DNA of 64,000 nt, from contig NZ_QCXY01000001.1 in assembly GCF_003347495.1 (NCBI RefSeq), forward strand, positions 1,054,001-1,118,000, in the 5' to 3' direction. The DNA comes from Pleomorphovibrio marinus. Lineage in GTDB: Bacteria > Bacteroidota > Bacteroidia > Cytophagales > Cyclobacteriaceae. The position numbers and the translations under genes are program-made. Of the stretch, positions 10,727-19,900 are shown in pieces (the stretch's first letter is position 1; each line of letters begins with the position of its first letter). The notes below the pieces were generated by a model, which worked only from the letters and a program-made list of their open reading frames with translations, was not told the DNA's origin and made no database searches.

Positions 10727-10859
10727 TATTTTTCCTTTTTCTGGGCACAAAATTAGTAATAAAATGGTTGATATGGGTAAGCTGGTGTTTATTATCCTAT
10801 CGCCATACTTTTGCTTAGGAATTATCCGCTTAATTTGTACCTAAATTTACCCTGAAACC

Positions 10860-11519
10860 ATGCACAAGATCATCGCTTATAGCTGTAGCCTACTATTTCT
10901 CTCTGTGTTGGCCTGTGATGCAGGAAAAAAAGTGAGTAAAGAAGAAGTGGATCAAATGAAAAAGTCCACGGAATTGAAAAAAGTGGGTGAGGCCGAAATC
11001 ACCTCCTATGCCTTAAAATGGGGAGAAGAGTTGAGTCAGGAGGCACAAAATGCATTAATGGGGGCACTTCAGGAAGCCATTTCCGAAAAAGGGATCCCTG
11101 GTGCGGTGGAATTTTGTAATGTTGAAGCACTTCCTCTCACAAAGCGTGTAGGGGATGAATATGGGGTCACCATAAAAAGGATTTCCACCAGGAACAGAAA
11201 TCCTGAAAACGTCCCGGGAGAAACAGAAGAACCCTTGTTGGATGCCTATGCCTATAATGCGGAGGAAGGAATAGAAAACGTACCCAATATTCAAAAAACG
11301 GATAATGGGGAAACCTTGATCTTTACGAAGGCAATCGTGATACCGGGAGGTCTTTGTCTAAATTGCCATGGAGATCCCGACAAGGACATTTCCCAAGAAA
11401 CCTATCAAAAAATCCAATCCCTTTATCCTGAAGACAAGGCTACAGGTTATAAAGTGGGCGAACTTAGGGGTATGTGGAGTATTTTCATTCCCAAAAAAGA
11501 GGTCGTGAAGCGAATGTAA
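10860..11519 (+). CDS. DUF3365 (Tll0287-like) haem-c lipoprotein
   Basis: This 219-residue protein has a lipoprotein signal peptide (lipobox LACD, about residues 16-19) and a single Tll0287-like/DUF3365 domain. The domain shows the family features ALQEAISEKGIPGAVEFCNVEALPL and IVIPGGLCLNCHGDP. The CLNCH at about residues 166-170 is a CxxCH haem-c attachment site. Such proteins are periplasmic sensors or electron carriers; the specific role here is unknown. It is divergent from prfA with a 133 bp gap. Confidence 0.8.
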   Translation: MHKIIAYSCSLLFLSVLACDAGKKVSKEEVDQMKKSTELKKVGEAEITSYALKWGEELSQEAQNALMGALQEAISEKGIPGAVEFCNVEALPLTKRVGDEYGVTIKRISTRNRNPENVPGETEEPLLDAYAYNAEEGIENVPNIQKTDNGETLIFTKAIVIPGGLCLNCHGDPDKDISQETYQKIQSLYPEDKATGYKVGELRGMWSIFIPKKEVVKRM

Positions 11520-11856
11520 CCAAAGGATTTAAGGTGTTCATTAATTCGGTTAAGGAGCCTTTTAATTTTTAGTCCTACAGTGTCCAACTCTGCTTTCAGA
11601 GAAGTAATTTTTCACAGCCTCAAAAAAATTGGCTCGTACTACCATCTTTAATGCTGCTCAAACATTAGTAGGCTAATCAACCTATTCGAATCTACCTACT
11701 TTTGGTCTGTATGAATTTGCGATAATGGAGAAGCTAAGGGTTTGATTGTTTAGCATTTATCTAATTTTTCAATTATATTTAGATACCTTATAGTAGAAAA
11801 GAGATTCTTCCCCAACGAACCTCAAACCTCCTATTACCCTCTAAACCCGAATAACT
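11520..11856. other. Intergenic stretch, no gene seen
   Basis: This is 337 bp of AT-rich sequence with no credible ORF or RNA. TACTTTTG at 11697-11704 matches the Bacteroidota -7 consensus, but there is no TTTG about 20 nt upstream and the next start codon is 150 bp away, so it is only a weak promoter candidate. Confidence 0.4.
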
Positions 11857-14004
11857 ATGAAATACCAGCCCTCTCTTTTAGGTTTAACCAATTTATTTGT
11901 TCTCCCATTGGTTTTCTTTATCTTCTTTTCCTGTGAAACCGATAAAGAAAACAGGCAGAACATTCACGGAGTTGTCACCAGCTCCAATGGCCCGGAGGCC
12001 GGTGTATGGGTAATTGCTGAAACCAAAGACTTGCCTACCCGCTATGCCAAGATTGTGGTCACCAATGAAGAAGGTGAATATCTGATCCCGGACTTGCCCG
12101 AGGCTAACTATGATGTTTGGGTGAGGGGGTATGGCCTGGTGGATTCCAGGAAACGGAAATCAAAGCCCGGCGATAACCTGGATCTTCAGGCAACCATCGC
12201 GCCTGACCCCAACGCTGCTGCAGCCTATTATCCGGCAGGGTATTGGTTTTCATTGCTAGAAGTTCCGGATAAGGATCATTTTCCTGGAACTGGGCCTGAT
12301 GGAAACGGGGTTTCTCCCAATATCCAAAACAGGGCGGATTTTCTCAGAAATATCAAATCCGGTAATTGTATGGCTTGCCACCAGATGGGAAGTAAAGGAA
12401 CCCGTGAAATCCCTAAGGAATTGGGTGAATTTGACTCTTCTTTTGAGGCTTGGGAAAGGCGCATCCAGTCTGGTCAAGCAGGGCCCAATATGGTTTCCGG
12501 TGTGCAATCTCTGGGGAAGGAGGCCGTATTAGGCATGTTTGCTGACTGGACAGATAGAATTGCCGCAGGTGAAATTCCGGAGACACCTCCCCGCCCTCAG
12601 GGTGTAGAGAGAAATGTGGTAATCACCCAATGGGACTGGGCAGATCCCAAAGCTTATTTGCATGACGTGGTCTCAACCGATAGAAGAAACCCCAACATAA
12701 ATGCCAATGGGCCTGTGTATGGTGCGCTGGAGGCAAGTGCGGATTATTTGCCGGTTCTTGACCCTATGGAACATGACAGCACTCGTGTTCCATTGACGGT
12801 TCGTGACCCTGAAACCCCTCCTGCATCCTCCCACATGCCTGCATCCTCTCCTTACTGGGGAGATGAGCCTATCTGGGACAGCAAGGCCAATGTGCATAAC
12901 CCTATGTTTGACCATAAGGGAAGGGTCTGGATCACTGCGGCTGTCAGACCTGCGGATAATCCTGATTTTTGCCTAGAGGGTTCTGACCATCCATCTGCCA
13001 AGGTATTTCCGGTACAACGGGCGGGCCGGCATTTGGGGGTATATGACCCCGAAACGGAAGAGTACAGCCATATCAGCACTTGCTTCAGTACCCACCACCT
13101 GATGTTTGCAGAGGATGACAATCATACCTTGTGGACTTCCGGAGGGGGAGCGGTTGTGGGCTGGTTGGATACCAAAAAATACGATGAGACCGGAGACGAA
13201 GAAGCAGCTCAAGGCTGGACACCATTGATTTTGGATACCAATGGAAACGGGAAAAGGGATGACTTTGTAGGGCCAGACGACCCGGTTGATCCTAATAAAG
13301 ACAAGCGCATCAGCAATGGACTTTATGCAGTTGCTCCTGCACCGGATGGTTCGGTCTGGGGTTCTACACTTGGCTATCCAGGAGGTGTGATCAGGCTGGA
13401 GCCAGGCTCCAATCCCACCGAAACGGCTCTAGTGGAATATTATGAATTGCCACTTGACGAAAATCGTGACCCCATAGAGGGATACTCACCAAGGGGTATG
13501 GACATAGACAGGAACGGGGTTGCTTGGGTGGCCTTGGCCAGTGGCCATATGGCGAGTTTTGACCGTGGGAAATGCAACGGCTCTTTGAACGGTCCTGATG
13601 CCACTGGGCAACATTGTCCAGAGGGTTGGACTTTTTACACTGAACCTTTGCCTCAGCTCAGGGGCCTGGAAGAATCCGGCAGTGCAGAATCCAGTTATTA
13701 TACCTGGGTGGATCAGTTTGATACATTTGGACTAGGGGAAAATGTTCCCATCAACACCGGGAACGGTTCCGAGGCATTGCTGGCCTTGGTAGATGGGGAG
13801 TGGGTAAAGCTTAGAGTGCCTTATCCTCTGGGGTTTTACACTAAATGGATGGATGGCAGGATAGATGATCCCAATGCCGGTTGGAAAGGAAAAGGAATAT
13901 GGGCCACTATAAGCACACGTACCCCCTTTCATATGGAGGGTGGTAAAGGAACCACCAGTAAGGTCTACCACTTCCAGTTGAGACCCGATCCCCTTGCCAA
14001 CTGA
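11857..14004 (+). CDS. Haem-c lipoprotein with carboxypeptidase-regulatory-like domain and beta-propeller
   Basis: This 715-residue protein has a lipoprotein signal (FFSCETD, about residues 22-28). A carboxypeptidase-regulatory-like fold follows at about 33-105 (GVVTSSNGPEAGVWVIAET...TNEEGEYLIPDLPEANYDVWVRGYG). CMACH at about 171-175 is a haem-c site. A large propeller-like region runs from about 270 to 710 with repeated D-x-x-G-x-V-W elements (DHKGRVWITAA, APDGSVWGSTLGYPGG, DRNGVAWVALASGH). The domain order suggests a periplasmic electron-transfer protein or dehydrogenase component. I cannot assign a substrate. A strong hairpin follows the stop codon. Confidence 0.7.
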   Translation: MKYQPSLLGLTNLFVLPLVFFIFFSCETDKENRQNIHGVVTSSNGPEAGVWVIAETKDLPTRYAKIVVTNEEGEYLIPDLPEANYDVWVRGYGLVDSRKRKSKPGDNLDLQATIAPDPNAAAAYYPAGYWFSLLEVPDKDHFPGTGPDGNGVSPNIQNRADFLRNIKSGNCMACHQMGSKGTREIPKELGEFDSSFEAWERRIQSGQAGPNMVSGVQSLGKEAVLGMFADWTDRIAAGEIPETPPRPQGVERNVVITQWDWADPKAYLHDVVSTDRRNPNINANGPVYGALEASADYLPVLDPMEHDSTRVPLTVRDPETPPASSHMPASSPYWGDEPIWDSKANVHNPMFDHKGRVWITAAVRPADNPDFCLEGSDHPSAKVFPVQRAGRHLGVYDPETEEYSHISTCFSTHHLMFAEDDNHTLWTSGGGAVVGWLDTKKYDETGDEEAAQGWTPLILDTNGNGKRDDFVGPDDPVDPNKDKRISNGLYAVAPAPDGSVWGSTLGYPGGVIRLEPGSNPTETALVEYYELPLDENRDPIEGYSPRGMDIDRNGVAWVALASGHMASFDRGKCNGSLNGPDATGQHCPEGWTFYTEPLPQLRGLEESGSAESSYYTWVDQFDTFGLGENVPINTGNGSEALLALVDGEWVKLRVPYPLGFYTKWMDGRIDDPNAGWKGKGIWATISTRTPFHMEGGKGTTSKVYHFQLRPDPLAN

Positions 14005-14032
14005 GGGAAATCGTTGGGATATAAAATGCAAA

Positions 14033-14060
14033 AAGCTATGAAACACTGTTTCATAGCTTT
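14033..14060. terminator. Bidirectional terminator hairpin
   Basis: AAGCTATGAAAC (14033-14044) and GTTTCATAGCTT (14048-14059) form a perfect 12 bp stem with a 3-nt loop. Short A and T tracts flank it, so it can stop both the plus-strand lipoprotein gene and the minus-strand tRNA-like gene. Confidence 0.8.
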
Positions 14061-14092
14061 AGTCAATTAACAATAAACCCAAAATAACCTGC

Positions 14093-14215
14093 TGTAGGGG
14101 AAGGATTCGAACCTCCACGGGGCAGTTAGGCAAATCACGAGCTCGATGATTGCTTTCTGCTGTACTCCCCACCCCCGAGACCGGAGGGCATGTCTGCCAG
14201 TTTCATCACCCTACA
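14093..14215 (-). tRNA. tRNA-Leu-like (type II) RNA with oversized variable arm and abnormal anticodon loop
   Basis: The minus strand has a 7 bp acceptor stem (TGTAGGG / CCCTACA). Its D-arm is of tRNA-Leu type (ATGAAACTGGCAGACAT). The anticodon stem is CCCTC / GGGGG, and the T-arm is GGAGG-TTCGAAT-CCTTC. All helix lengths fit a tRNA. Two things do not. The anticodon loop reads CGGTCTC, so position 33 is G rather than the near-universal U and the nominal anticodon is GUC. The variable region (14117-14171) is 55 nt, with an inner hairpin centred on CGAGCTCG, against usual type II arms of up to about 24 nt. The discriminator would be G and no CCA is encoded. A good promoter precedes it, so it is probably transcribed. 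It is either a tRNA-Leu relic or a repurposed tRNA-like RNA. Confidence 0.5.
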
Positions 14216-14255
14216 TTTTTGTTTGTCAAAGACCATTTGTCTTTGTTTGATATTT

Positions 14256-14287
14256 CAAAGTTAACAGAACCCCTGTTATTTTACAAA
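14256..14287 (-). promoter_or_regulatory. Bacteroidota promoter for the tRNA-Leu-like gene
   Basis: On the minus strand TTTG (14287-14284) and TAACTTTG (14263-14256) are separated by exactly 20 nt. This matches the Bacteroidota -33 TTTG / -7 TAnnTTTG promoter. It ends 40 bp before the 5' end of the RNA at 14215. The rest of 14288-14542 is AT-rich with no other feature seen. Confidence 0.65.
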
Positions 14288-14542
14288 TAAATAAATCAAA
14301 TCGTTAAAAAAATACATTATTTTTAACTAAATAGATTTTATATTAATAAAATAGAAATTTAGGGATTTCTTTTAAAGAATAAATTGAGGATTTTTCAATA
14401 AAACTTTGTGGATATTTTTACCAGTGTAAAATTGGGGTGATATAATTATTGTTTCTACTCTTACAATCTACCGTAAAGGTGCTTAGATTGCCTAAACCCA
14501 ACCATAAGGATAAAAAGTGAAGAAACAGTAAGCAGTGCTTGC

Positions 14543-15655
14543 CTAAAAGCCGGCCTCCTTGTCCACCTCATGTAGCAGGGGCATATTTTGTACCCATCTT
14601 TCCACATTTCGGACAAAGACATCCTGACTTCTCAAGTGGGAATATTGGGATCTCCCGGAGATATGGGAGGTGATGATCACGTTGGGGTATTGCCAGAGGG
14701 GGTGGTTTTGGGGTAGAGGTTCCGGATCGGTTACATCCAGCCCTGCCCCAGAAAGCCTTCCGGAATCTAGGGTTTTCATTAAATCATCCGTATTAGTCAC
14801 CTTGCCCCTTGAGATATTGATAAAATAGCTTCCATTTGGAAGTTGGTTAAATATTGCCTCATTGAACATGCCTTCTGTTTTTGCAGTATGGGGAACTGCT
14901 GAGACTAGGATGTTGGAATTTTCCAGTACCTTTTCGAAGCCTCCAAATTCCATTTCATATAATTCGTCCACGATATTTCCCGTCGATTCCTGCGTCATGG
15001 GCCTGATATCCGCTGCCAAGACCTTCAAGTCCATTGCTTTAGCTCTTCTGGCAATTTCTCGGCCTATGCCTCCATATCCGATAATCCCCATTGTGAGGTT
15101 TCGCATCTCTATTTGTCCTTCCACTCCTTTCCAGTTTCCATCCGACATATTGAGACTTTGCTCTTTAATACCACGGGTAAGCGAAAAGAGGAGGCCAAAA
15201 ACATGCTCAGCAATTGCAGGGCCATAACATCCTTTTGCATTAGACATTGCGATTTCAGAACGCTCCATCATACTGGGGAAAAGTTGTTTTTCCACCCCGG
15301 CGGAGCTGCTATGCACCCATTTAAGACCTTTTGCCTTGGCTAGGTCTTCCTCGCTTATGCGTCCAAATACCACATCTATTTCTGGCAGCAATTTGTCCTT
15401 TTCTGCTGCATCCAAGTCTGAATAAAGAGTGATGTCAGGGGATATCTTCTTTATTTGCTCTTGTTTTTCCTGTACTAAGCCGGTATTAAGCCAAATCTTC
15501 AAAGGGAGTCGAGGAGCTTGGGGATTTGATAAATCCGGGTTTGTATCCATACCTATCGTGGAAAAAGGAAGGATAGAACCTCCTCCAATAAGGGCACTGT
15601 TGCGAATTGATCTTTTGATAAATGTTCTTCTGCTGGAAGGGTTAGGTTTTTTCAT
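14543..15655 (-). CDS. Tat-signal D-2-hydroxyacid dehydrogenase
   Basis: This 370-residue protein opens with a Tat-type leader (SRRTFIKRS followed by a hydrophobic stretch, about residues 8-35). A D-isomer-specific 2-hydroxyacid dehydrogenase domain follows. The Rossmann motif is GIIGYGGIGREIARR (about 190-204). The catalytic Arg lies in NISRGKVTNTDDL, the acidic residue in GAGLDVTDPEPLP, and the His in TSHISGRSQ, so the active site looks complete. The family reduces 2-keto acids with NAD(P)H. Export would separate it from cytosolic cofactor, so it may carry bound cofactor, as other Tat-exported oxidoreductases do. The substrate is unknown. It faces the SDR gene divergently. Confidence 0.8.
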   Translation of the reverse strand: MKKPNPSSRRTFIKRSIRNSALIGGGSILPFSTIGMDTNPDLSNPQAPRLPLKIWLNTGLVQEKQEQIKKISPDITLYSDLDAAEKDKLLPEIDVVFGRISEEDLAKAKGLKWVHSSSAGVEKQLFPSMMERSEIAMSNAKGCYGPAIAEHVFGLLFSLTRGIKEQSLNMSDGNWKGVEGQIEMRNLTMGIIGYGGIGREIARRAKAMDLKVLAADIRPMTQESTGNIVDELYEMEFGGFEKVLENSNILVSAVPHTAKTEGMFNEAIFNQLPNGSYFINISRGKVTNTDDLMKTLDSGRLSGAGLDVTDPEPLPQNHPLWQYPNVIITSHISGRSQYSHLRSQDVFVRNVERWVQNMPLLHEVDKEAGF

Positions 15656-15811
15656 GGTATAGGTTTTAATCGAATTTTAAGATAACAAATTTTGCTAGCC
15701 TTTAAAAGGACTATCGTTGAAAACTGCTCTTCCTGACCTTCCAATATTGAGCAAAAAACATGGGAAATAGGAAGAAGTATAGTAGTTTAGAGGGCATAAA
15801 CGATTATAACT

Positions 15812-16567
15812 ATGACCCAGAGATTCGAAAATCAGGTTGCCGTGTTGACCGGGGCGGCTAATGGAATAGGCTTAGGCATCGCTAAAAGGATTGCGGAAGA
15901 TGGTGGGCAATTGGCCCTGTGGGATATCAACCAAAAACTGCTTGAAGAAAGAGTCACGGCTATGAAAGATAAAGGTGTTAAGGCCAAAGGCTATGTTGTG
16001 GATGTTTCCGATGAAGGTCAGGTGCAGGCTGCCTTTGCATCAGTGGTTCAAGACTTTGGAAAAATCGATATTCTGGCTCATGCCGCTGGGATTGTGGGGC
16101 CTACGCAGATTAAGGTAGCGGATTATCCTACACAGGATTTTGATCAAATTTACAGAGTAAACCTTCGAGGTTCTTTTTTGGTATGCAAGTATGCCTTGCC
16201 GTATATGGAATCCAATGGATATGGTCGAATTGTTTTGATTGCCTCCATTGCAGGAAAGGAAGGCAACCCAATGATGGCAGGTTATTCTGCCACCAAGGCA
16301 GGGGTAATTGGGTTGGTCAAGGGAATAGGCAAAGAATATGCGACTGCCAACATCACTGTCAACGGTATTGCTCCCGCAGTGATCAAGACTCCCATGAACG
16401 AAGCGACCGGACCTGAGCAATTGAAATACATGACTTCAAAAATACCCATGAACCGTCTTGGCACAGTGGAGGAAACTGCTTCCCTAGCCGCATGGATCCT
16501 TTCTCAGGAAGCTTCTTTCAATACAGGGTTTGTTTTTGACCTTTCTGGAGGTAGAGCGACCTATTGA
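15812..16567 (+). CDS. SDR-family NAD(P)-dependent oxidoreductase
   Basis: This 251-residue classical short-chain dehydrogenase has cofactor motif TGAANGIG (about residues 14-21), HAAG (the NNAG equivalent), the catalytic Ser in VLIASIAGKEG, and YSATK giving Tyr and Lys of the active site. The tail is DLSGGRATY. Sequence style fits FabG-like or sugar-acid dehydrogenases (for example 2-keto-3-deoxy-L-fuconate dehydrogenase), but the substrate cannot be fixed from sequence. It stands alone between a divergent 2-hydroxyacid dehydrogenase and a repeat-filled intergenic region. Confidence 0.85.
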   Translation: MTQRFENQVAVLTGAANGIGLGIAKRIAEDGGQLALWDINQKLLEERVTAMKDKGVKAKGYVVDVSDEGQVQAAFASVVQDFGKIDILAHAAGIVGPTQIKVADYPTQDFDQIYRVNLRGSFLVCKYALPYMESNGYGRIVLIASIAGKEGNPMMAGYSATKAGVIGLVKGIGKEYATANITVNGIAPAVIKTPMNEATGPEQLKYMTSKIPMNRLGTVEETASLAAWILSQEASFNTGFVFDLSGGRATY

Positions 16568-16721
16568 TTTCCTGTTTTTTTATTTAAGAAAAAGAAATGC
16601 GCAGAGCTTTTTTTGCGTTCATAAATTATTTGATTTTGATAAACAGCTAATGTATTTGATAAACGAAGAGGGTAGCCCTTGGATAATAGCTATATTGCGG
16701 CAAAATTTCTTTATAAAGATA

Positions 16722-16868
16722 AAATTGAGCCTGCCTGGACGGCAGTCAGGCATGAGGAGAACCTCACACGGAGGAATTGCCCCCCGATAGCTACGGGCGT
16801 TGCGAGATTCCCCCGAAACAAGTTCGGGGCAGGCTATATGACCGCTGAAAAAAAATTATAAACATATG
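16722..16868 (+). repeat. Leader-ORF repeat element, copy 1 (carries three palindromes)
   Basis: It matches the family consensus in blocks: TTGAGC, then CTCACACGGAGG, then GCGAGATTC, then the end box AATTATAAAC-AT-ATG. Three GC-rich palindromes interrupt it: GCCTGCCTG/CAGTCAGGC (16729-16751), a CCCCGATAGCTACGGG-type palindrome (about 16780-16798), and CCCCGAA/TTCGGGG (16811-16829). A frame open from 16679 ends ...EKKL-TAA at 16859-16861, four bases before the ATG at 16866, which begins copy 2. The early part is out of frame relative to other copies, so this copy is partly degraded. Confidence 0.7.
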
Positions 16869-16956
16869 AAATGCCCATGAGAAAGTATTCTCACACAGGG
16901 GGATGATTAATCTGGGCATTCCATCTGACCGCTGAAAAGACAATTATAAACATATG
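16866..16956 (+). repeat. Leader-ORF repeat element, copy 2 (degenerate), directly upstream of the ThuA/dehydrogenase fusion gene
   Basis: It keeps the CACACAGGGGGATGATTAA block and the terminal CAATTATAAACATATG box, whose ATG (954-956 within 16xxx) is the start codon of the next gene. The reading frame inside is broken by stops. ATGCCCA near the start and TGGGCAT near 16914 form a complementary pair, possibly another inserted palindrome. Together with copy 1 this fills most of the 386 bp gap. I saw nothing else in 16568-16721. Confidence 0.65.
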
Positions 16957-19900
16957 AATAAAAAAAGTAGAGGGAGGGGGTATTGGTATATGCTATTTCT
17001 CCTGGGAATTGCATTCTGGTCTTGCAATGAAAGATCCGGAGATCCTAAAGTATTGGTGTTTAGTAAAACCTCAGGGTTCTACCATTCTTCCATTCCAGAA
17101 GGGATCAAAGCCATCCAGATGTTGGGCGAGGAAAACGGTTTTTTGGTGGACACCACCACCAATTCCGCCTTATTTACGGAGGAAATCCTTCAGGAGTACA
17201 GCACCGTGGTGTTTTTAAATACTACAGGGGAAGTATTAAACCATTATCAAAAAGCAGATTTTGAGAGGTATATCCAAGCAGGTGGGGGTTATGTAGGGGT
17301 TCACGCTGCATCCGATACCGAATATGACTGGCCATGGTATGGCCAATTGGTTGGAGCCTATTTTGAGGACCATCCAGGAATACATGACAGTCACCCTGGT
17401 GTCCAAACCGCGATGCTAAAAGTTGAAAACAACTCTCATCCCAGTACCTCTTTCCTACCAGAAATGTGGGAAAGAAAGGATGAATGGTACAGCTATAAAA
17501 ATTTTAACCAGGACGTCAATGTACTTATCAGCATAGATGAGAATAGCTACAAAGGCGGAACCCAAATGGATTATCACCCTATGGCCTGGTACCACGAATA
17601 TGACGGTGGTCGGGCTTTTTACACGTCTGGTGGACATACTATTGAATCTTTCCAGGAAGAGCTTTTTCTGAGGCATCTGTTGGAGGGGATAAAGTATGCG
17701 ATAGGCGGCAATAATAAATTGAACTACCGAAATGCGAAATCCAAAAGGGTACCTGATGCAGACCGTTTTGAAAAAAGAACCTTGGTACATGGGAAGTTTG
17801 TGGAACCCACCGAAATGACCATACTTCCGGGTGGTGATGTACTTATCGCCCAGCGCAGAGGGGAAATTCTGTTGTATAAGGCAGCAGACAGTACCCTCAC
17901 TGAAGCCGCTCAATTGGATGTTTATTGGAAAACAGACGTGCCTAGGGTGAATGCGGAAGAAGGGTTAATGGGGTTGAAGGCGGATCCCAATTTTGCAGAC
18001 AACAGGTATGTTTATGCATTTTACAGTCCCAAAGGAGAGTGGGTTAACCGACTGTCCAGGTACAAATTTGAGGATGACAAGCTTAACTTGGACTCCGAAC
18101 AGGTGATACTGGAATTTTATTCCCAAAGAGACATCTGTTGCCATACTGGCGGCTCCATTGCTTTTGATAAGGACGGATTACTGTACCTTTCTACAGGAGA
18201 CAACTCCACACCGTTTAACCAAACTACCGGCCAATATAGGCTGACTGGATTTGCGCCTATTGATGACAGGGAAGGTTTTGAACAATACGATGCTGCCAGG
18301 TCCTCGGGCAATACCAATGACCTGAGGGGTAAAATCCTCAGGATTAAAGTAAACGAGGACGGCAGCTATGATATCCCGGAAGGCAACCTTTATACTAAGG
18401 GTGATGAAAAAGCGAAACCAGAAATTTATGTACAAGGCACCCGAAACCCCTACAGAATATCCGTGGATCAAAAAACGGGATACTTGTATTGGGGTGAAGT
18501 AGGTCCAGATGCCAGGGCGGATAGTATGCAGGTGAGGGGACCAAAAGGATACGACGAAGTTAACCAAGCCCGAAAGGCAGGGTTCTTCGGCTGGCCATTT
18601 TTTGTAGGCGACAACTATCCTTATACCTCTTTTGACTTTGATAAAGGAGAATCCGGAATCACTTTTGATCCCAGTAAACCCGTAAATATTTCCAACAACA
18701 ATACCGGTCTTAGTGAGCTTCCTCCTGCACAACCTGCCTTTATATGGTACCCATATGACCGCTCTGAAGAATTTCCCCAGGTAGGAACCGGAGGAAGAAA
18801 TGCCATGGCTGGGCCTGTATATTACTCTGACCTTTATCAAAATGGAGGGGGATTACCTGAATACTACAACGGAAAGCTGTTTATCTATGAATGGATCAGG
18901 GGTTGGATTAAGGTGGTGACCATGGATGAGGAAGGGAATTACCAGAAAATGGAGCCTTTTATGGAAGATGTCAGGCACAACGCACTCATAGATTTGGAGT
19001 TGGGGCCGGATGGCAATTTATATCTGTTGGAATATGGAAATGGTTGGTTTACTGCCAATCCGGATGCAGCTTTATCGATTATCCATTATAACCCGGGTAA
19101 TCGTGCTCCTGTAGTTTATGGACTGGAAGTGGATGAAACCTCAGGTAGCCTTCCCCTTACGGTGAACCTAATGGCGAATGTAAAGGACCCAGAAAATGAT
19201 CCCTTGCACTTTGCTTGGGATATGGGAAATGGGGAAATTCTGGAAACCAAGGAACCAAGATTGACTTACACCTACAAAGAAGTGGGGGACTATGACATTT
19301 CACTTACTGTCACGGATCCCGACAACCTAAGCGCTACCAGCCCGCTGGTGAATGTGTACGCAGGAAACATCGCTCCGGAGGTCAGTATATCCATCCTTGG
19401 AAACCAAACATTCTATTTCCCGGATAGGGAAGTAAACTATGAGGTGGTGGTAAGGGATGAGGATGACCCAGATGCGTCAAAAGACCTCTCTACCTTGTAT
19501 GTATCCGCCGATTATATTGATGGGTTTGACAGGGCGGAGGCTAACTTGGGACATCAGGTAATGAGTGAGGCAATGACAGGAAAGAGCATTATGGAGTCCC
19601 TTACTTGCAAGACCTGTCATAAAGTCGATGAGCCTTCTGTAGGTCCTGCCTATACCGAGGTGGCAAAAAAATACGCAGATGACGCAAATGGCCCTTCCCA
19701 CTTGGTAACTAAAATTATAAAAGGTGGTTCTGGGGTTTGGGGAGAAACCATGATGCCTGCTAACCCAGATCTCAAGGAATCAGACGCAAAGAAAATTGTC
19801 GCATACATCATTTCTTTGGACGGGGTTTCTGAGCAAGAACCCTCCCTCCCTCCTAAAGGAGCTGTGTCCTCCACTATGGGGAAACCCGCCTCCGAAAATG

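Noticed and set aside
14093-14215. Reading the tRNA-like RNA as tRNA-Sec or tRNA-Asp(GUC)
   Set aside because: tRNA-Sec needs a longer acceptor/T stack and UCA anticodon; tRNA-Asp has a short variable loop. The D-arm and layout fit tRNA-Leu instead.
16679-16861. 60-codon ORF ending EKKL just before the repeat junction
   Set aside because: Only its 3' half matches the leader peptide family; the first part is out of frame through a palindrome, so I treat it as a degraded repeat copy rather than a gene.
16722-16956. CRISPR-like array
   Set aside because: Repeat units are 90-145 bp, contain ORFs and have no regular short-repeat/spacer pattern; no cas genes are present.
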